From the NCBI RefSeq assembly GCF_022605165.1, contig NC_063073.1, positions 2,604,001 to 2,668,000 on the forward strand: a stretch of DNA of 64,000 nt, in the 5' to 3' direction. Made by a program: the position numbers and the translations under genes. How positions within the stretch are numbered: position 1 is the first letter of the stretch; every line of letters begins with the position of its first letter. The stretch comes from Purpureocillium takamizusanense (Eukaryota > Ascomycota > Sordariomycetes > Hypocreales > Ophiocordycipitaceae). Of the stretch, positions 46,980 through 57,248 are shown piece after piece. The notes beneath the pieces were generated by a model. It was not told where the DNA came from. It made no database searches and worked only from the letters and a program-made list of their open reading frames with translations.

Positions 46980-47941
46980 AACGTATAGGTTCGGTGAAGC
47001 GGGAAAAAATGGTCCAACGGACGAAAGGCTATTGATGAATATATATAGTTTGTAGGTATGTAAGCTGTGGCATTTCAGTTCAGGGTCCGTGGATCCCCGT
47101 GCTTGACAGACGGATACGGCGCCGGACCACAACGGACTCGGTGCGATTTTGGGGGTCGGAGGGCCCGCCCGCTACGGAGCGGAGTTGGGTGACGTCCCAT
47201 CCCATCCATCACCGCTGATGACCGTTTGCGGAATCCGGGCATGTGAAAAAGCAAGCGATGCGTAGTAGGGCCGTTACGGTAAGGAGTACAGTATATCATT
47301 TGTTGGGCCTGAGAGTGCGCCACGAACCATGTAGACCGAAGCACACGCAGATAGCAATTGCGAATCCCGGACAGCGTCTGTCTCTCATCGCAAAGACAAG
47401 AAGACGTCAAGCCGATCGCGGCCCGGACGATGCAAGCTAATAAGGGGCGCAGGGGACCCCAGGAGAAGCCAACGAGGCACGCTTGTTGTCGGTCACAAAT
47501 GACACGGCCTGCGTAGTAATGAAGCATCGAGGTGGCCTCTTCTCGCTGACCTCGATTGGGGTCCGCCACTTGTTGTGGTGCATCGAAGCCCGTCGCCATA
47601 CGTCCATGCCATGGTGGCCATGGGGCGTGTGAGAGCAACGGCACCTTGTTATTACTCGGGTGCCTCCGCCACCCATCATCACGGAAACACGCACTTGTTG
47701 GTGATGTTGGTTGGGCGTACTTCCGCCTGGTGCTCGAGGCGACATGGACCCCCCCAACCTCAGGTCTCGCATCCTTCTCGTTCAGCGAATCCGCGTCCTC
47801 TCACCAGTAGGCCATCTTTGGATCGTGCGCGTCACGTGGCCAAAGGGAACTGACTGACTGGTGTGATGAGGCTTCAAGGTTCATGGTGCTGCGGCTTCAG
47901 CTACGCTCACATATCCAAACTCGCTTCATTCACCCTTCTCC
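46980..47941. other. Divergent promoter spacer
   Basis: Between the membrane protein (-) and the F-box-like gene (+). Several frames are open by composition; none is supported as a gene. Confidence 0.4.
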
Positions 47942-49468
47942 ATGTCCGCAGGCTCAACAACGAGAGAGGTCTCGATGGCGACAATGCTGCAACGCCTCCC
48001 AGATGACATCATGCTCCTTATTTTCGAGCAGCTCTGCTGTCACTGCCAACAGCCGGGCTTGTTCGCAGACGACGACAACCCAGACGAAACTGCCTGCAAG
48101 AGTGCCCTGGCCCGTTTCTGTCGGACGTCGAGGAAAATGTACAATCTAGGCCAGCCCGTCCTTTACCACTCATTCGCCTCTGGCAATATGCCTTATAACT
48201 ATGGTGCCGCGGCTCCCCCCCACCCTTACCGTGCCGCTAGCTACGACTTCAGAATCATTGCCTTCTTGCGTACGATAAGCCGGCGGGAGGATTTGGCTGC
48301 GCAGGTCAGGGCTTTGCAATTGGTCGTCTTCGCCCTTGGGGGGGCCGAGCTCCACGAAAAGGACGTCGAAATCAAGCACGCTTTGCTGGCGGAATGCAAA
48401 AATGTACGCAATCCGATTGCCGACTCGGGCGTTCAACTCAAAGCAGACCCTTCGACATATGAGACGAGACGCTGGGCCGTGCAGGTCGCGATTGCGCTTT
48501 GCGCAAACGTGCAGACGGTATATATTGGTCACGCAGTGCCCTCCCGGCTGTTGGACGGTGTCCAGCTCACCCTGCCTCGTCTGTTATCCTTGGCCATTCG
48601 CGGATACTGCGGCCAGTACGTCTTCGCTTCAGTAGCCTCCTTGTTCGCAGCCGGCACCAATCTCCGGGAACTGTACCTCATTGACTGTTCTTCCTTGGTT
48701 AGCTGGACTCTCGGCGTTCAGTCCAACACGCAAGCCGCCTTCTCTCGACTGGTGCGCTTGGTTGTAAATGGCCTTGCAACAGATAGACTTTACCAACTGC
48801 TGCAACAATGTCCTCGGCTTGAGCATCTCGAATACTACCGATGGAGAGGTGCCGAGATCTGGAATTGTTCTGACATCATTCGAGCAATGACACCGGTCAA
48901 GGATACGCTCCGCTGCTTGTACTTCTCTTGTCTACCACAGTGTTTGACGCACAGGTCAGCTCTCGACATGGAGCCCGTGCCTGTCGAGCGTCTCGGCATG
49001 TATATGGAGGATGCGTTTACAGTCTCCGACACAAGCGCCATTGAGCGGCTTCGAGAATTCTCAAACCTGCAAGAACTAAGCATGGACCAGGTGTCCATAT
49101 ATAGCCCGTCAGATACGGGTCCAGAAATCCACCCGGGCCGCTTGTGCCGGCTTCTGCCGCCGATGCTGCGGAAGCTTCGCATCATGTACGTCTATAGGGG
49201 TATGGGCAAGGACATTCAGGTCCTGCGTGAGCAAGCCGCGTCCTGGTCGCCACGTCTTGCGCACGTCAAGCTTGGGGAGGCTTACTCCGTTGCACCACGG
49301 AGGAAACCTGGAATGGATGAAATGAAGCGAGTGTGTACGGAAAACTTCAGTACTTCGGAAACGGGCGTGTCTGTGAGTTGGGCATCTGATCGGCCTAATG
49401 CTGCAGAACATACGCGCATCCCAGTTGCGAGGCATTCTGTGGGGCACGTCTATTGTCCAGTTGAGTAA
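47942..49468 (+). CDS. F-box/LRR-like protein
   Basis: A single 508-residue exon. The N-terminus reads MLQRLPDDIMLLIFEQL followed by a Cys/His-rich stretch and ALARFCRTSRKMYNLGQPVL, the layout of an F-box with its closing helix; F-box proteins recruit substrates to SCF ubiquitin ligases through Skp1. The rest is made of irregular leucine-rich repeats: LPRLLSLAIRGYC, GTNLRELYLIDCSSL, CPRLEHLEYYRW and FSNLQELSMDQVSIY mark successive units. The last 60 residues are hydrophilic and lack repeats. Fungal genomes hold many such genes with unknown substrates. Three ATGs lie in the first 15 codons, so the exact start is not certain. The gene is intronless. Confidence 0.8.
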   Translation: MSAGSTTREVSMATMLQRLPDDIMLLIFEQLCCHCQQPGLFADDDNPDETACKSALARFCRTSRKMYNLGQPVLYHSFASGNMPYNYGAAAPPHPYRAASYDFRIIAFLRTISRREDLAAQVRALQLVVFALGGAELHEKDVEIKHALLAECKNVRNPIADSGVQLKADPSTYETRRWAVQVAIALCANVQTVYIGHAVPSRLLDGVQLTLPRLLSLAIRGYCGQYVFASVASLFAAGTNLRELYLIDCSSLVSWTLGVQSNTQAAFSRLVRLVVNGLATDRLYQLLQQCPRLEHLEYYRWRGAEIWNCSDIIRAMTPVKDTLRCLYFSCLPQCLTHRSALDMEPVPVERLGMYMEDAFTVSDTSAIERLREFSNLQELSMDQVSIYSPSDTGPEIHPGRLCRLLPPMLRKLRIMYVYRGMGKDIQVLREQAASWSPRLAHVKLGEAYSVAPRRKPGMDEMKRVCTENFSTSETGVSVSWASDRPNAAEHTRIPVARHSVGHVYCPVE

Positions 49469-49685
49469 ACGGTAATCTTCGTCCGAATTGCACTCATTCA
49501 TCCCGAGTCACACGTTACCTGAAAATTCACGAATTGCAGCTTTCACACGTGCCCCGAGTTCCAGTCCTCTGACCGCTCGTGAAGGAAGGCATGTCCTCCA
49601 GCGTACAGTCAGCCAAGAATCAACAAGCCTTCCTCCAGACATTCTTCATCTGAGCTGTAGTCCTGAATCACGTTGCCCAATAGTT

Positions 49686-51163
49686 TCATTTCTTTTCCGG
49701 CATCACACCGTGCCCCTGATGGAAAACATTTTGAGGATCGTACTTGGCCTTGAGCTCGCGTAGCTTGCCAACGTGGCTCCCAAATGCTTCTTCTGGCTTC
49801 AGACTTTCGTGCTCCAAATTGACGTAGAAAGGCGCTTGGTCCCCGTGGGCTCGTCTGCCGTGGTACCCACACGTTGTCTGGATGTAGTGCGAGAGATGGC
49901 GCTTAAAGGTACGAACCTCGGCATCTTGAGAGGCGTCATCGTACATCAGTGCCATGATGGCCAGATAGTGGTCCCCACGGCTGGCAAAAGCAGTTGCATC
50001 GTGGGGCATGGCCTGGATTGCAATAGTAGGGAAGAATTCGAAGACGAGAACTGACTTGGACATGCCACTGTGGGAAATGATAAAGTCCGTAAACCTTCGT
50101 CCAGCTTCCACGACAAACTCGGCCTTGAGAGGCATGACCACACTGCATGATCCCATGAGTCTTCGTCCGGGTCCTTCGAACCTGGGATTGAAGAGTGTGT
50201 TCGTAACCGGGTATGGTATGGTGCCGGTCAGGTTGGCTATGGGTCCTAATTCCATAACCTCCGCAAAGTACTTCTCACCATCCGCTGCAGAGCCATTGAA
50301 AAAGACGCCAGCAATAGCGACTGGCGTCGTGTACTCCTCCGGGGCACATCCAAATGCAATGATGAAGTTGTGATCGGGTACTTTGCGCTTGTGAAACTCA
50401 TTCGCAAATGCAACGAGTTCTGGGACCTTGTCCAACGAGAAAAGCAAGGGTCCGCCCCAGACATCGCCTTGAACATGTGCCTTGGAGGTAAAGCGGGTGA
50501 CGACGCCGAACTGGGCTCCCGCACCCCTGACACCCCAAAACAGGTCAGGGTTATGTGTCTCAGACACTTCGATGATTGATCCATCTGCAAGCACCATCTC
50601 CACAGAGACGAGGTTATCGATGGCAAGTCCATGGCGGGCAGTCAGGAAGCCATGGCCTCCACCGAGTACGAGGCCGCCGACGCCCGTCTTGCTATAGAGA
50701 CCACCGACTGTTGCCAGACCATGGGCAGCGAGCGCATCGTCGACCTCGCCAAAAAGGCACCCGCCCTCATAAGAGACGGTACGACCTGTTGCGTCGACGC
50801 GAATCTGGCGCATACGACTGAGATCTACCACCATTCCCCCATCAGAGGACGAGGCACCACTTGTTGAATGACCCCCTCCGTGTACAGTCAACGGGATATT
50901 GTGAGATGTGGCAAAGCGAACGGCGGCTGCCACCTCGTTGCTGTCCGTGACCCGTACAACTACTGCCTGGTGGACCATGTTGTTAGCAGATACTCGCTTT
51001 GAGAAACGGAGAAATGGCCGGGTCAAAACGGAAGGGTGCGCACCGCTGGCTTTTCGGCGCTCTGGCTCCAGCGCTTCAGGCTGTCTTCGTATCCATCCTC
51101 TCCAGGAAGAATGACATCGCCAGCAGTTATCTGCCGACGAAGATCGGTAAAATTGGTAGTCAT
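49686..51163 (-). CDS. BBE-type FAD-linked oxidase
   Basis: Exons 51163-51044 and 50966-49686 give 466 residues of the FAD_binding_4/BBE family (berberine-bridge-enzyme-like, including many sugar and alkaloid oxidases). Seen: SAEKPAAVVVRVTDSNEVAA across the junction; HGGGHSTSGASSSDGGMVVD with His73 as the likely covalent FAD anchor; GGLYSKTGVGGLVLGGGHGF; ETHNPDLFWGVRGAGAQFGV; and the C-terminal BBE strand KYDPQNVFHQGHGV. The second covalent Cys of bicovalent members, expected just before TGVGG, is replaced by a Tyr-Ser stretch, so FAD is probably linked by one bond. There is no signal peptide, unlike many secreted relatives. Starting at ATG 51163 is preferred over the longer upstream frame, which lacks an ATG-led conserved end. 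Confidence 0.9.
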
Positions 51164-53440
51164 ATTTCACTGGTAGGTTCTGCAGCAATGTTAGTGCATT
51201 GAATTGGTTACAAGGGTCGGTCGCAGTAGACACAATGATGCCGGAGTCGATGAGAGGACCGGATGTTATAAGAGGCTATGGCTGCTGTTCTCGACCCATT
51301 ACGGTAGACGTAGAGCGACCAGACTACGGCAGTTTAACTTCGTGCAGCGTCCTAGTGAAGCCACATGTGCGAGTTGGAAATGAGATTGGCCAGAACTTCA
51401 ACAGTGGTGTTGCTGAAACGAAGCTTTCCGGCCATCCAGCGCCTTTGTGAGCTCAGCTGGAGACGCCTTCGACTCGCAACACCTGCCATTGATCGCTGGG
51501 ATTTCAGCTTCTTCAGCTTGGCGCCTTCCAGAGCCGGCCGACCAGCCCACAGCGCTGCCACGCCAATTGTGTGTGCTTTGACATGGCTGGCAATTGAACG
51601 GCAGTGAAGTCTGATGCCAGCGACGGGTTATCATGCACACTGTGGTTTGCGAGGGCTGTGGCCGGAGAATCCCGCTTTGTTGCTCTTCAGGAACATCGTG
51701 CCTCATCCGATTGGGAATCAACATGACCACGACAAGGTGTGGTCAGGCGAGTTGCGACAGACTGACGGCTGGGGCGCTTGACTTTGACGGTGGCCACACC
51801 GCGTTCGATTCCCCGTCAACGATTTCCTCGTCGCTTAAGGTGCGTCCTAGCGCATCCGAGGCGATGCGTCGGGCATATATGCATTGTTCACGACCGGGGG
51901 AGGCAAGCAGGTAGCAGTTTGGGGGGTGCAAAAGTTGCTGTAGTGGGCGCGGAAGCTTTGGTCCGAATGAAGGTCGGAGACTACGATAGTTGCACGCAGG
52001 GTTGCCGAGTGCTTGGTCGGTGCGAGGATAGGAAAGCTGCGGCAAAGACGACGTTGCTGAAAAAAAGGCTGCAGAGCTGGTGACGCGGACCATACATACA
52101 TACGCAGTGGTTGAGTGCACGACATTCACTCTCGTCCGAGTTCAGCGAGTCAAGGCACAGCGGATGTTAGACCGTTCCACGAACAACCCCCAGCTTTCAA
52201 GCAACCCTACGAATTGCAGGGTCGCGAACCTGAAGCTCTGATGAGCTGGAACCGGGGTGTCTTCAGCAATGAGTTCCCGCTTTGTAGCGGCTTATTACAT
52301 CGATTCAAATTGCGCCGTCGCATGCATATTGCAAGGTAGTCGTAGCCCGGCTGGCTGCGATGCATTGACATCAATTGCTCGTGCAGTAGCCCTTTAATAT
52401 TGTTGCCTGCCTACTGCCGAACCCGGGCGGCAAGAGACAATGGGATCGGGGGGGCGGCGGCAGGGCCCGAAGCTGTGGAAAAGTGCCTGAGCGGGGTTGT
52501 GATGGCGACACCGGGGTGGATGCGTCCAGCGGCACACGGACAGATACTAGTAAAAGTCAGCATGTCAATGTCACGGCGACTGCTCATTGATGCCGTCGAG
52601 CGGCGCAGCAGCAGCGCGCCCGATGATTAGATGCAAGGGGTTTGAAAGGAGTAACTAATGTTCGGGATGGAAAGAAAAGAAAAGATGGCACACAGGAGTG
52701 GCCAGTGTCATTACAGTGGTATTGTTTTGCTTTGCTGCTAGCATTTTTTATTAGTCCACAGCACCGCCCCCTGCCCAAGCGTGCGTTGCAATGTGGACGA
52801 AGCTAATAACGATGACGCCTCGACGTCGAGAAAGGTGAGACTGAAACGATTTTCTTTCTGTGCTGCGCAGCTTTCCTAGTACTACTACAACGTACGGCTG
52901 TCCCTCTGCCCAAAAACGATTTCATTTGCGGACGCGTCTTAGACAGTCCGTCGCAGGTGATTGTTTATGGCAACTAGCGGGCCGGTATTGATGGTTAAAT
53001 GAGCGTGTCTCGCACAGACTTGCTGGGTTCCATTGCAGGGCATCTTCCTTGCAAGTTGCTTTATTCTTCGGTAGGGGCTTGCAGGATTATCGTACACAAC
53101 GGTATAGCTGCAGGATGCGTTTTCGGTGAATAGTACCGTCCTTGTCGGGCATGTCGGACGCACAGGCGAAGTTCGCACCGTTACACTGCTTGACTAGCAA
53201 AGTGTGCCTTCTGCCGACACGATGCGTGGGGCGTGTCTCAGTCTGGTGGTACACTGAAAGAACGAAATAGCGCAAATATTAAAGGACAACAACAAAACGT
53301 CCCCCTTGCCTACGACCGTAAGGTGCATCAAGAGTGCCTGCTTCTGGGACGTTGACCTCCTGTCCTTCCTGTGTAGACACCGCAACTCTCTGTACCCGAA
53401 TTTGTGTCCTGCGTCAGCTGCGATAGACGATCGTCCTAAC
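51164..53440. other. 2.3 kb divergent spacer
   Basis: Between two divergent FAD oxidase genes. No supported gene. A short Cys-containing reading segment at 52939-53178 on the minus strand is discussed under rejected items. Confidence 0.4.
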
Positions 53441-54930
53441 ATGTGGACTCTCCTTGCGGGCGCTGCCCTCCTTATAGGCGCATGTTCAGCTACAGAGCAA
53501 GTCATCTTCAAAGACGTCGTCATTGTTGGCGGCGGCGCGTCGGGCTCTTATGCCGCGGTCCGCATCCGAGACGATTTTGGGAAATCTGTGGCCCTCATCG
53601 AGAAGAAAGGCAGGCTTGTACGTGCTGCACCCTAAGCCACACCTGGAGGAGCCTAATGATTCGTCGGGTGAATTGAGACTAATCGATGGTCAAGGGCGGC
53701 CATGTTGACACCTTCATCGACCCGGCCACCGGCACTCCACTTGACTTTGGCGTAAAATCCTTCATTGATGAGGGCAATGCGACAGGATTCTTTGATCGAC
53801 TGGGTATCCAACGCAAGCATGGAGCTCCTTCGCGCCTCAACACGACATACATTGACTTCCACGCTCGCAAGGTCGTGGATTTCCGGCCACCCACCATGGC
53901 CAAGCAGACGGATGCATTGAAGCGATACCTTGCCATTGTTGAGCCTTGGGAGCATCTCATCCAGCCCGGATACTTCAATTTTCCCGATCCCAATGCGATA
54001 CCAGACGACTTTTTGATCCCTTACGGCGCTTTTGCTACGAAACATAACCTAGAAGAAGCAACGCCATTCATATATCAAGTGACAGGCCTCGGACTAGGGA
54101 ACATAACCAACGAGCTCACCCTATTTGTGTTGCAGACTTTTACTGCTGCCATGGCCCGCTCGACGCTTGGACTGCAAGACTCCTTTGTTCCTGTGTCAGG
54201 GAGGAACCAGGACGTCTACGATGCGGTGGCAGGCGTACTTGGGTCCGACGTCTTTTATAATAGTGAAGTGTTCGACGCATTGCGCACGAGGAGTGGGGTA
54301 CAACTTGACATTAAAAACACGGAAACTGGACATATTACCACCGTCGAGGCCAAGCGCCTGCTCGTTGCCATTGAGCCAACTGCCGAAAACATGAAACCTT
54401 TTCACCTACATCGTGAGGAGGATGACATATTCCGCAAGTTCAAGTATACGCGGAGATATGCCGGGATTCTCGATACAGATCTCCTTGGAGTCAACGCATC
54501 ATACTTCAACCTGCCCCTCAACGCCGCCCCCAATAACTACCTTTCGTATCCGAAGATCCCCTATGACGCACGAATCGACTACATGGGCGTCGGGCGTTAC
54601 TTTCGCGTCAATGTCATTGGAGACGAAAACTTTGAGGAGAGCAGTGCTAAAGAGCAGGTGAAGTGTGACATTCAGACACTGATCGATGTAGGCGTTGTTC
54701 CTGCTGCGGATGATGTGGCGGCGCTAGACTGGGCAGACTTCTCTGACCATGGCCCAATGTATGCCCACGTATCCGCGAAGGAGGTCGCAAGTGGGTTTTT
54801 CCAGAAACTTTACGGTCTTCAAGGGCGGTCATCCACTTGGTGGGCGGGGGCAGCTTGGAGCGTTCACTATCAAACCGCTCTATGGGCGTACGTCGACGTT
54901 CTATTGCCTAAGCTGATGCAAGGCTTGTAA
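53441..54930 (+). CDS. Secreted FAD amine-oxidase-like protein
   Basis: Exons 53441-53617 and 53695-54930 give 470 residues. The start begins a signal peptide, MWTLLAGAALLIGACSAT. A dinucleotide-binding fold follows: FKDVVIVGGGASGSYAAVRI, the acidic end of strand 2 in VALIEKKGRL, then GGHVDTFIDPATG across the splice junction, the 'R-L-GG-H' pattern of NAD(P)-binding-8/amine oxidase proteins. The remainder has DFGVKSFIDEGNATGFFDRL, TGLGLGNITNELTLF and a C-terminal HYQTALWAYVDVLLPKL. It resembles uncharacterised fungal 'flavin-containing amine oxidase' entries with an extracellular location. A real amine substrate is not established. It is divergent from the BBE-type oxidase, so two flavoproteins share a promoter interval. 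Confidence 0.85.
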
Positions 54931-55201
54931 CCGGGGCTTCCCCGTTTCATACGCTTCACTTTTGACCCGAGCATGATTATATGGGTGGGATATATATATT
55001 TCGACGGTATTTAGCTGTATAGCCCCTTCAATGTTGCCCGCTTAGAACTGCTCGCGTATAAAGTAATTAACTCGGGGGAATTGGATAATACGCGGTCTGC
55101 TACTCTGAAGACACGCATTCATTCTTCGGCGTCTTTCGTCCTCCCGCTATTCCCCGGGGATACTTGACCGCGGCATGTTCTGTATATCTGGCATTCCCAC
55201 T

Positions 55202-55680
55202 TCACAAATCCTTGCCCTCGCCGTCGCAGTTCTTCACTTCGTACTCCACTGTGTCGTTACCCGTCTTCCATATCTTGGGTTTGAAGTCCAGGTAAACGAG
55301 CTCGTTCTTCTCCGGCTTCCAGTCGCCATTGGTGTCGCGATAGTACACCATTTCGCCGCTACCGGCGTCGCGGACCTCGACGGTTGTGTGTGAGATTTTT
55401 CCGTCTGTAGACCACTCGAGAGTGTAGCAAGACCCCTCTTTGACGGGGAATGGTTTTGAGCAGCGCACGTTTCCATCGCTATCCAGACACTTCTCGACAG
55501 CGTAATCGAGAACCTTGCCTTTCGCAACGGAATCGCCGACTGGGGAAGATGACATTAGCTGAGCCTTCGCGTCATAATAGGCGTTCGCCGCCGCAGACAG
55601 GGAGCTGGGAACGTACCGTTCGCGAGGTCAATGAGCGCCAACCCTGCGGCGATCAGCTTTTGAGAGTCCAGCAAATACAT
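55202..55680 (-). CDS. Small Cys-containing protein, unknown
   Basis: Exons 55680-55617 and 55539-55202 give 133 residues. The N-terminus MYLLDSQKLIAAGLALIDLA is hydrophobic but lacks the usual positive charge, so it is a weak signal peptide at best. The body is acidic and beta-rich: VLDYAVEKCLDSDGNVRC, GSCYTLEWSTDGKISHTTVE, MVYYRDTNGDWKPEKNEL and YEVKNCDGEGKDL. Four Cys residues could form two disulfides. I do not recognise a family; small secreted proteins of this size are common in fungi. The intron has a GTACGT donor and CCCCAG acceptor and preserves frame. It lies downstream of, and convergent with, the FAD amine-oxidase-like gene. Confidence 0.6.
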
Positions 55681-56735
55681 GATGTAGAGCAACAATAGGT
55701 CAACCGTGCTGCAGCACTGGGCAAGAGCAGCAAGCTGAAAAGCAACTTCTTAAATATGCCTAGTTCTCGGTTCCAGGCACCCGGCAGTCGTGGTCATTCA
55801 TACGTCATAGGTTCAACAATAACGACTTCCCATTAGCTTGCTGCCGCGCGATCGACATCTCGATCCGCTCCCAAGTGGCTCCACCCCCAACTACAAGGTC
55901 TGGGGCCTGGGCCATGCTACCAGGCGACAGGCTCACCGGGCAATAAACCTCGGGAAAAGGGCAAAAGCTTCCTGGAAGTTAAAGTGACCGCGGTCGGCAC
56001 GAGCTAGGGAGATGGGGGCAACATAAACAGGCACAGGTTAGCGTTACATGTGCCCAGGTGACACTGTCTCCGATGATCCAACCCTAATAAGCTCCGATCG
56101 AGACTACAGGATCCTACCGATGTGCTTCTGCCCGCCCACCCCCGCCCCCATCGCCCGTCCGCCACACGGCCCCAGCCAACCCAAGGCGTGACAGAACGCC
56201 CTCCGCCCGCGCCACCAACTCGGACAGGCCTGCAGCGCACCTGGCGCCACGATTTGTCCGCAGACAAGGGGTACCAGTTCGCTGATAATACTCGCTTGAC
56301 GCAATATAACGCCTGGACGATAAGAGTAATGGGCAATTACTAAACGGGACTGCCAGGAGGTTCAACATGGGACAGAAGGGCATTCTGGAGAGGTTGGCTA
56401 CCTCCCAACAATGGTCGCTCGCATGGAGCGTGGCCTGAGTGAGGAACCCAGGCCTCGCTTGCTTTAACAAGAGGAGCATGATGCAACATCACGTTTGATG
56501 CCAGTGACCGCGAAACGTTGAGTGGAAAGATAAGATTGAACTTGAGAATATTAAATGAGTCCTTGAAGAGTCGCCGTAGTGGACTCTGGTATCTACGTGC
56601 GCTACACAACGCCGCTGTCTGATGAACGCCTTGCCTAGACAACCCAGAACAGCACCCAATCGGATACCCCATGCTGAACTTGAGAGAAGCCCTTCGAAAA
56701 CAGGCTGCATAGTACATCGAGCCCGACCACAGTTA
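55681..56735. other. 1 kb spacer
   Basis: Promoter side of the small Cys-containing protein and 3' side of the hydrophobin. The long minus frame over 56489-57034 overlaps the hydrophobin exons in another frame and is a shadow. No gene supported. Confidence 0.4.
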
Positions 56736-57248
56736 TTACTGAATGAGGCTGTTGAGAGGGATGCAAGGGAGACCAGCATTGATGAGACCGCCAGCCGCCT
56801 GAAGAAATTAGCAACTGGCAAGGTGTGCTGGTGTGCCGGGAGGATATAGCTTACATTGGACGATGTACGCTGGCAGCAGGCAGCCTTGGCCGTGCATTGG
56901 GTTTTGAGGAGATCCTGGACTCCGATAACTATCATCATGGTCGTCAGTAAATGGGCTTTCAGGCTGTGCTTAGACACAAGACTTACGCAGTGCCACCGAC
57001 AGTTGGGAGCATTCATCGAAGATGCTGGCTCCATCTAGGATGCCGCCTATGACACCCGGATTCTTCGAAACGTCGCCGTGACCGGCAGCCTGGTCGTGCT
57101 CCTTGTTGCAGCAGTGCAATTCCAAGTCGTTGCCACAAGCGTCGTTGGCTTCCTCCACCGAGATGTGATCCAACCCACCGTGCTTCTTGACCTTAGGTGC
57201 AGCGGATGCAACCGCCGCAAGGGCAAGAACGGCAGCGATGAAACGCAT
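56736..57248 (-). CDS. Class I hydrophobin
   Basis: Three exons (57248-56987, 56919-56855, 56798-56736) give 129 residues. Hydrophobins are secreted, self-assemble at air-water interfaces and coat spores and hyphae. Seen: signal peptide MRFIAAVLALAAVASA; then eight Cys in the order C-CC-C-C-CC-C: ACGNDLELHCCNK, DECSQLSVAL, KTQCTAKAACCQ and INAGLPCIPLNSLIQ. Spacings between the first CC and the third Cys, and before the last Cys, fit class I. The second intron acceptor was chosen (TCGGAG before TCCAGG) because it alone gives the VALLQDLLKTQC segment; a competing CAG six bases downstream shifts frame. The pre-cysteine segment KVKKHGGLDHISVEEAND is basic and unusual in containing His. Confidence 0.93.

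Noticed and set aside
52939..53275. Two overlapping minus-strand frames with Cys residues resembling a small secreted protein
   Set aside because: The segments are in different frames and would need an intron of about 29 nt; no signal peptide in reach.
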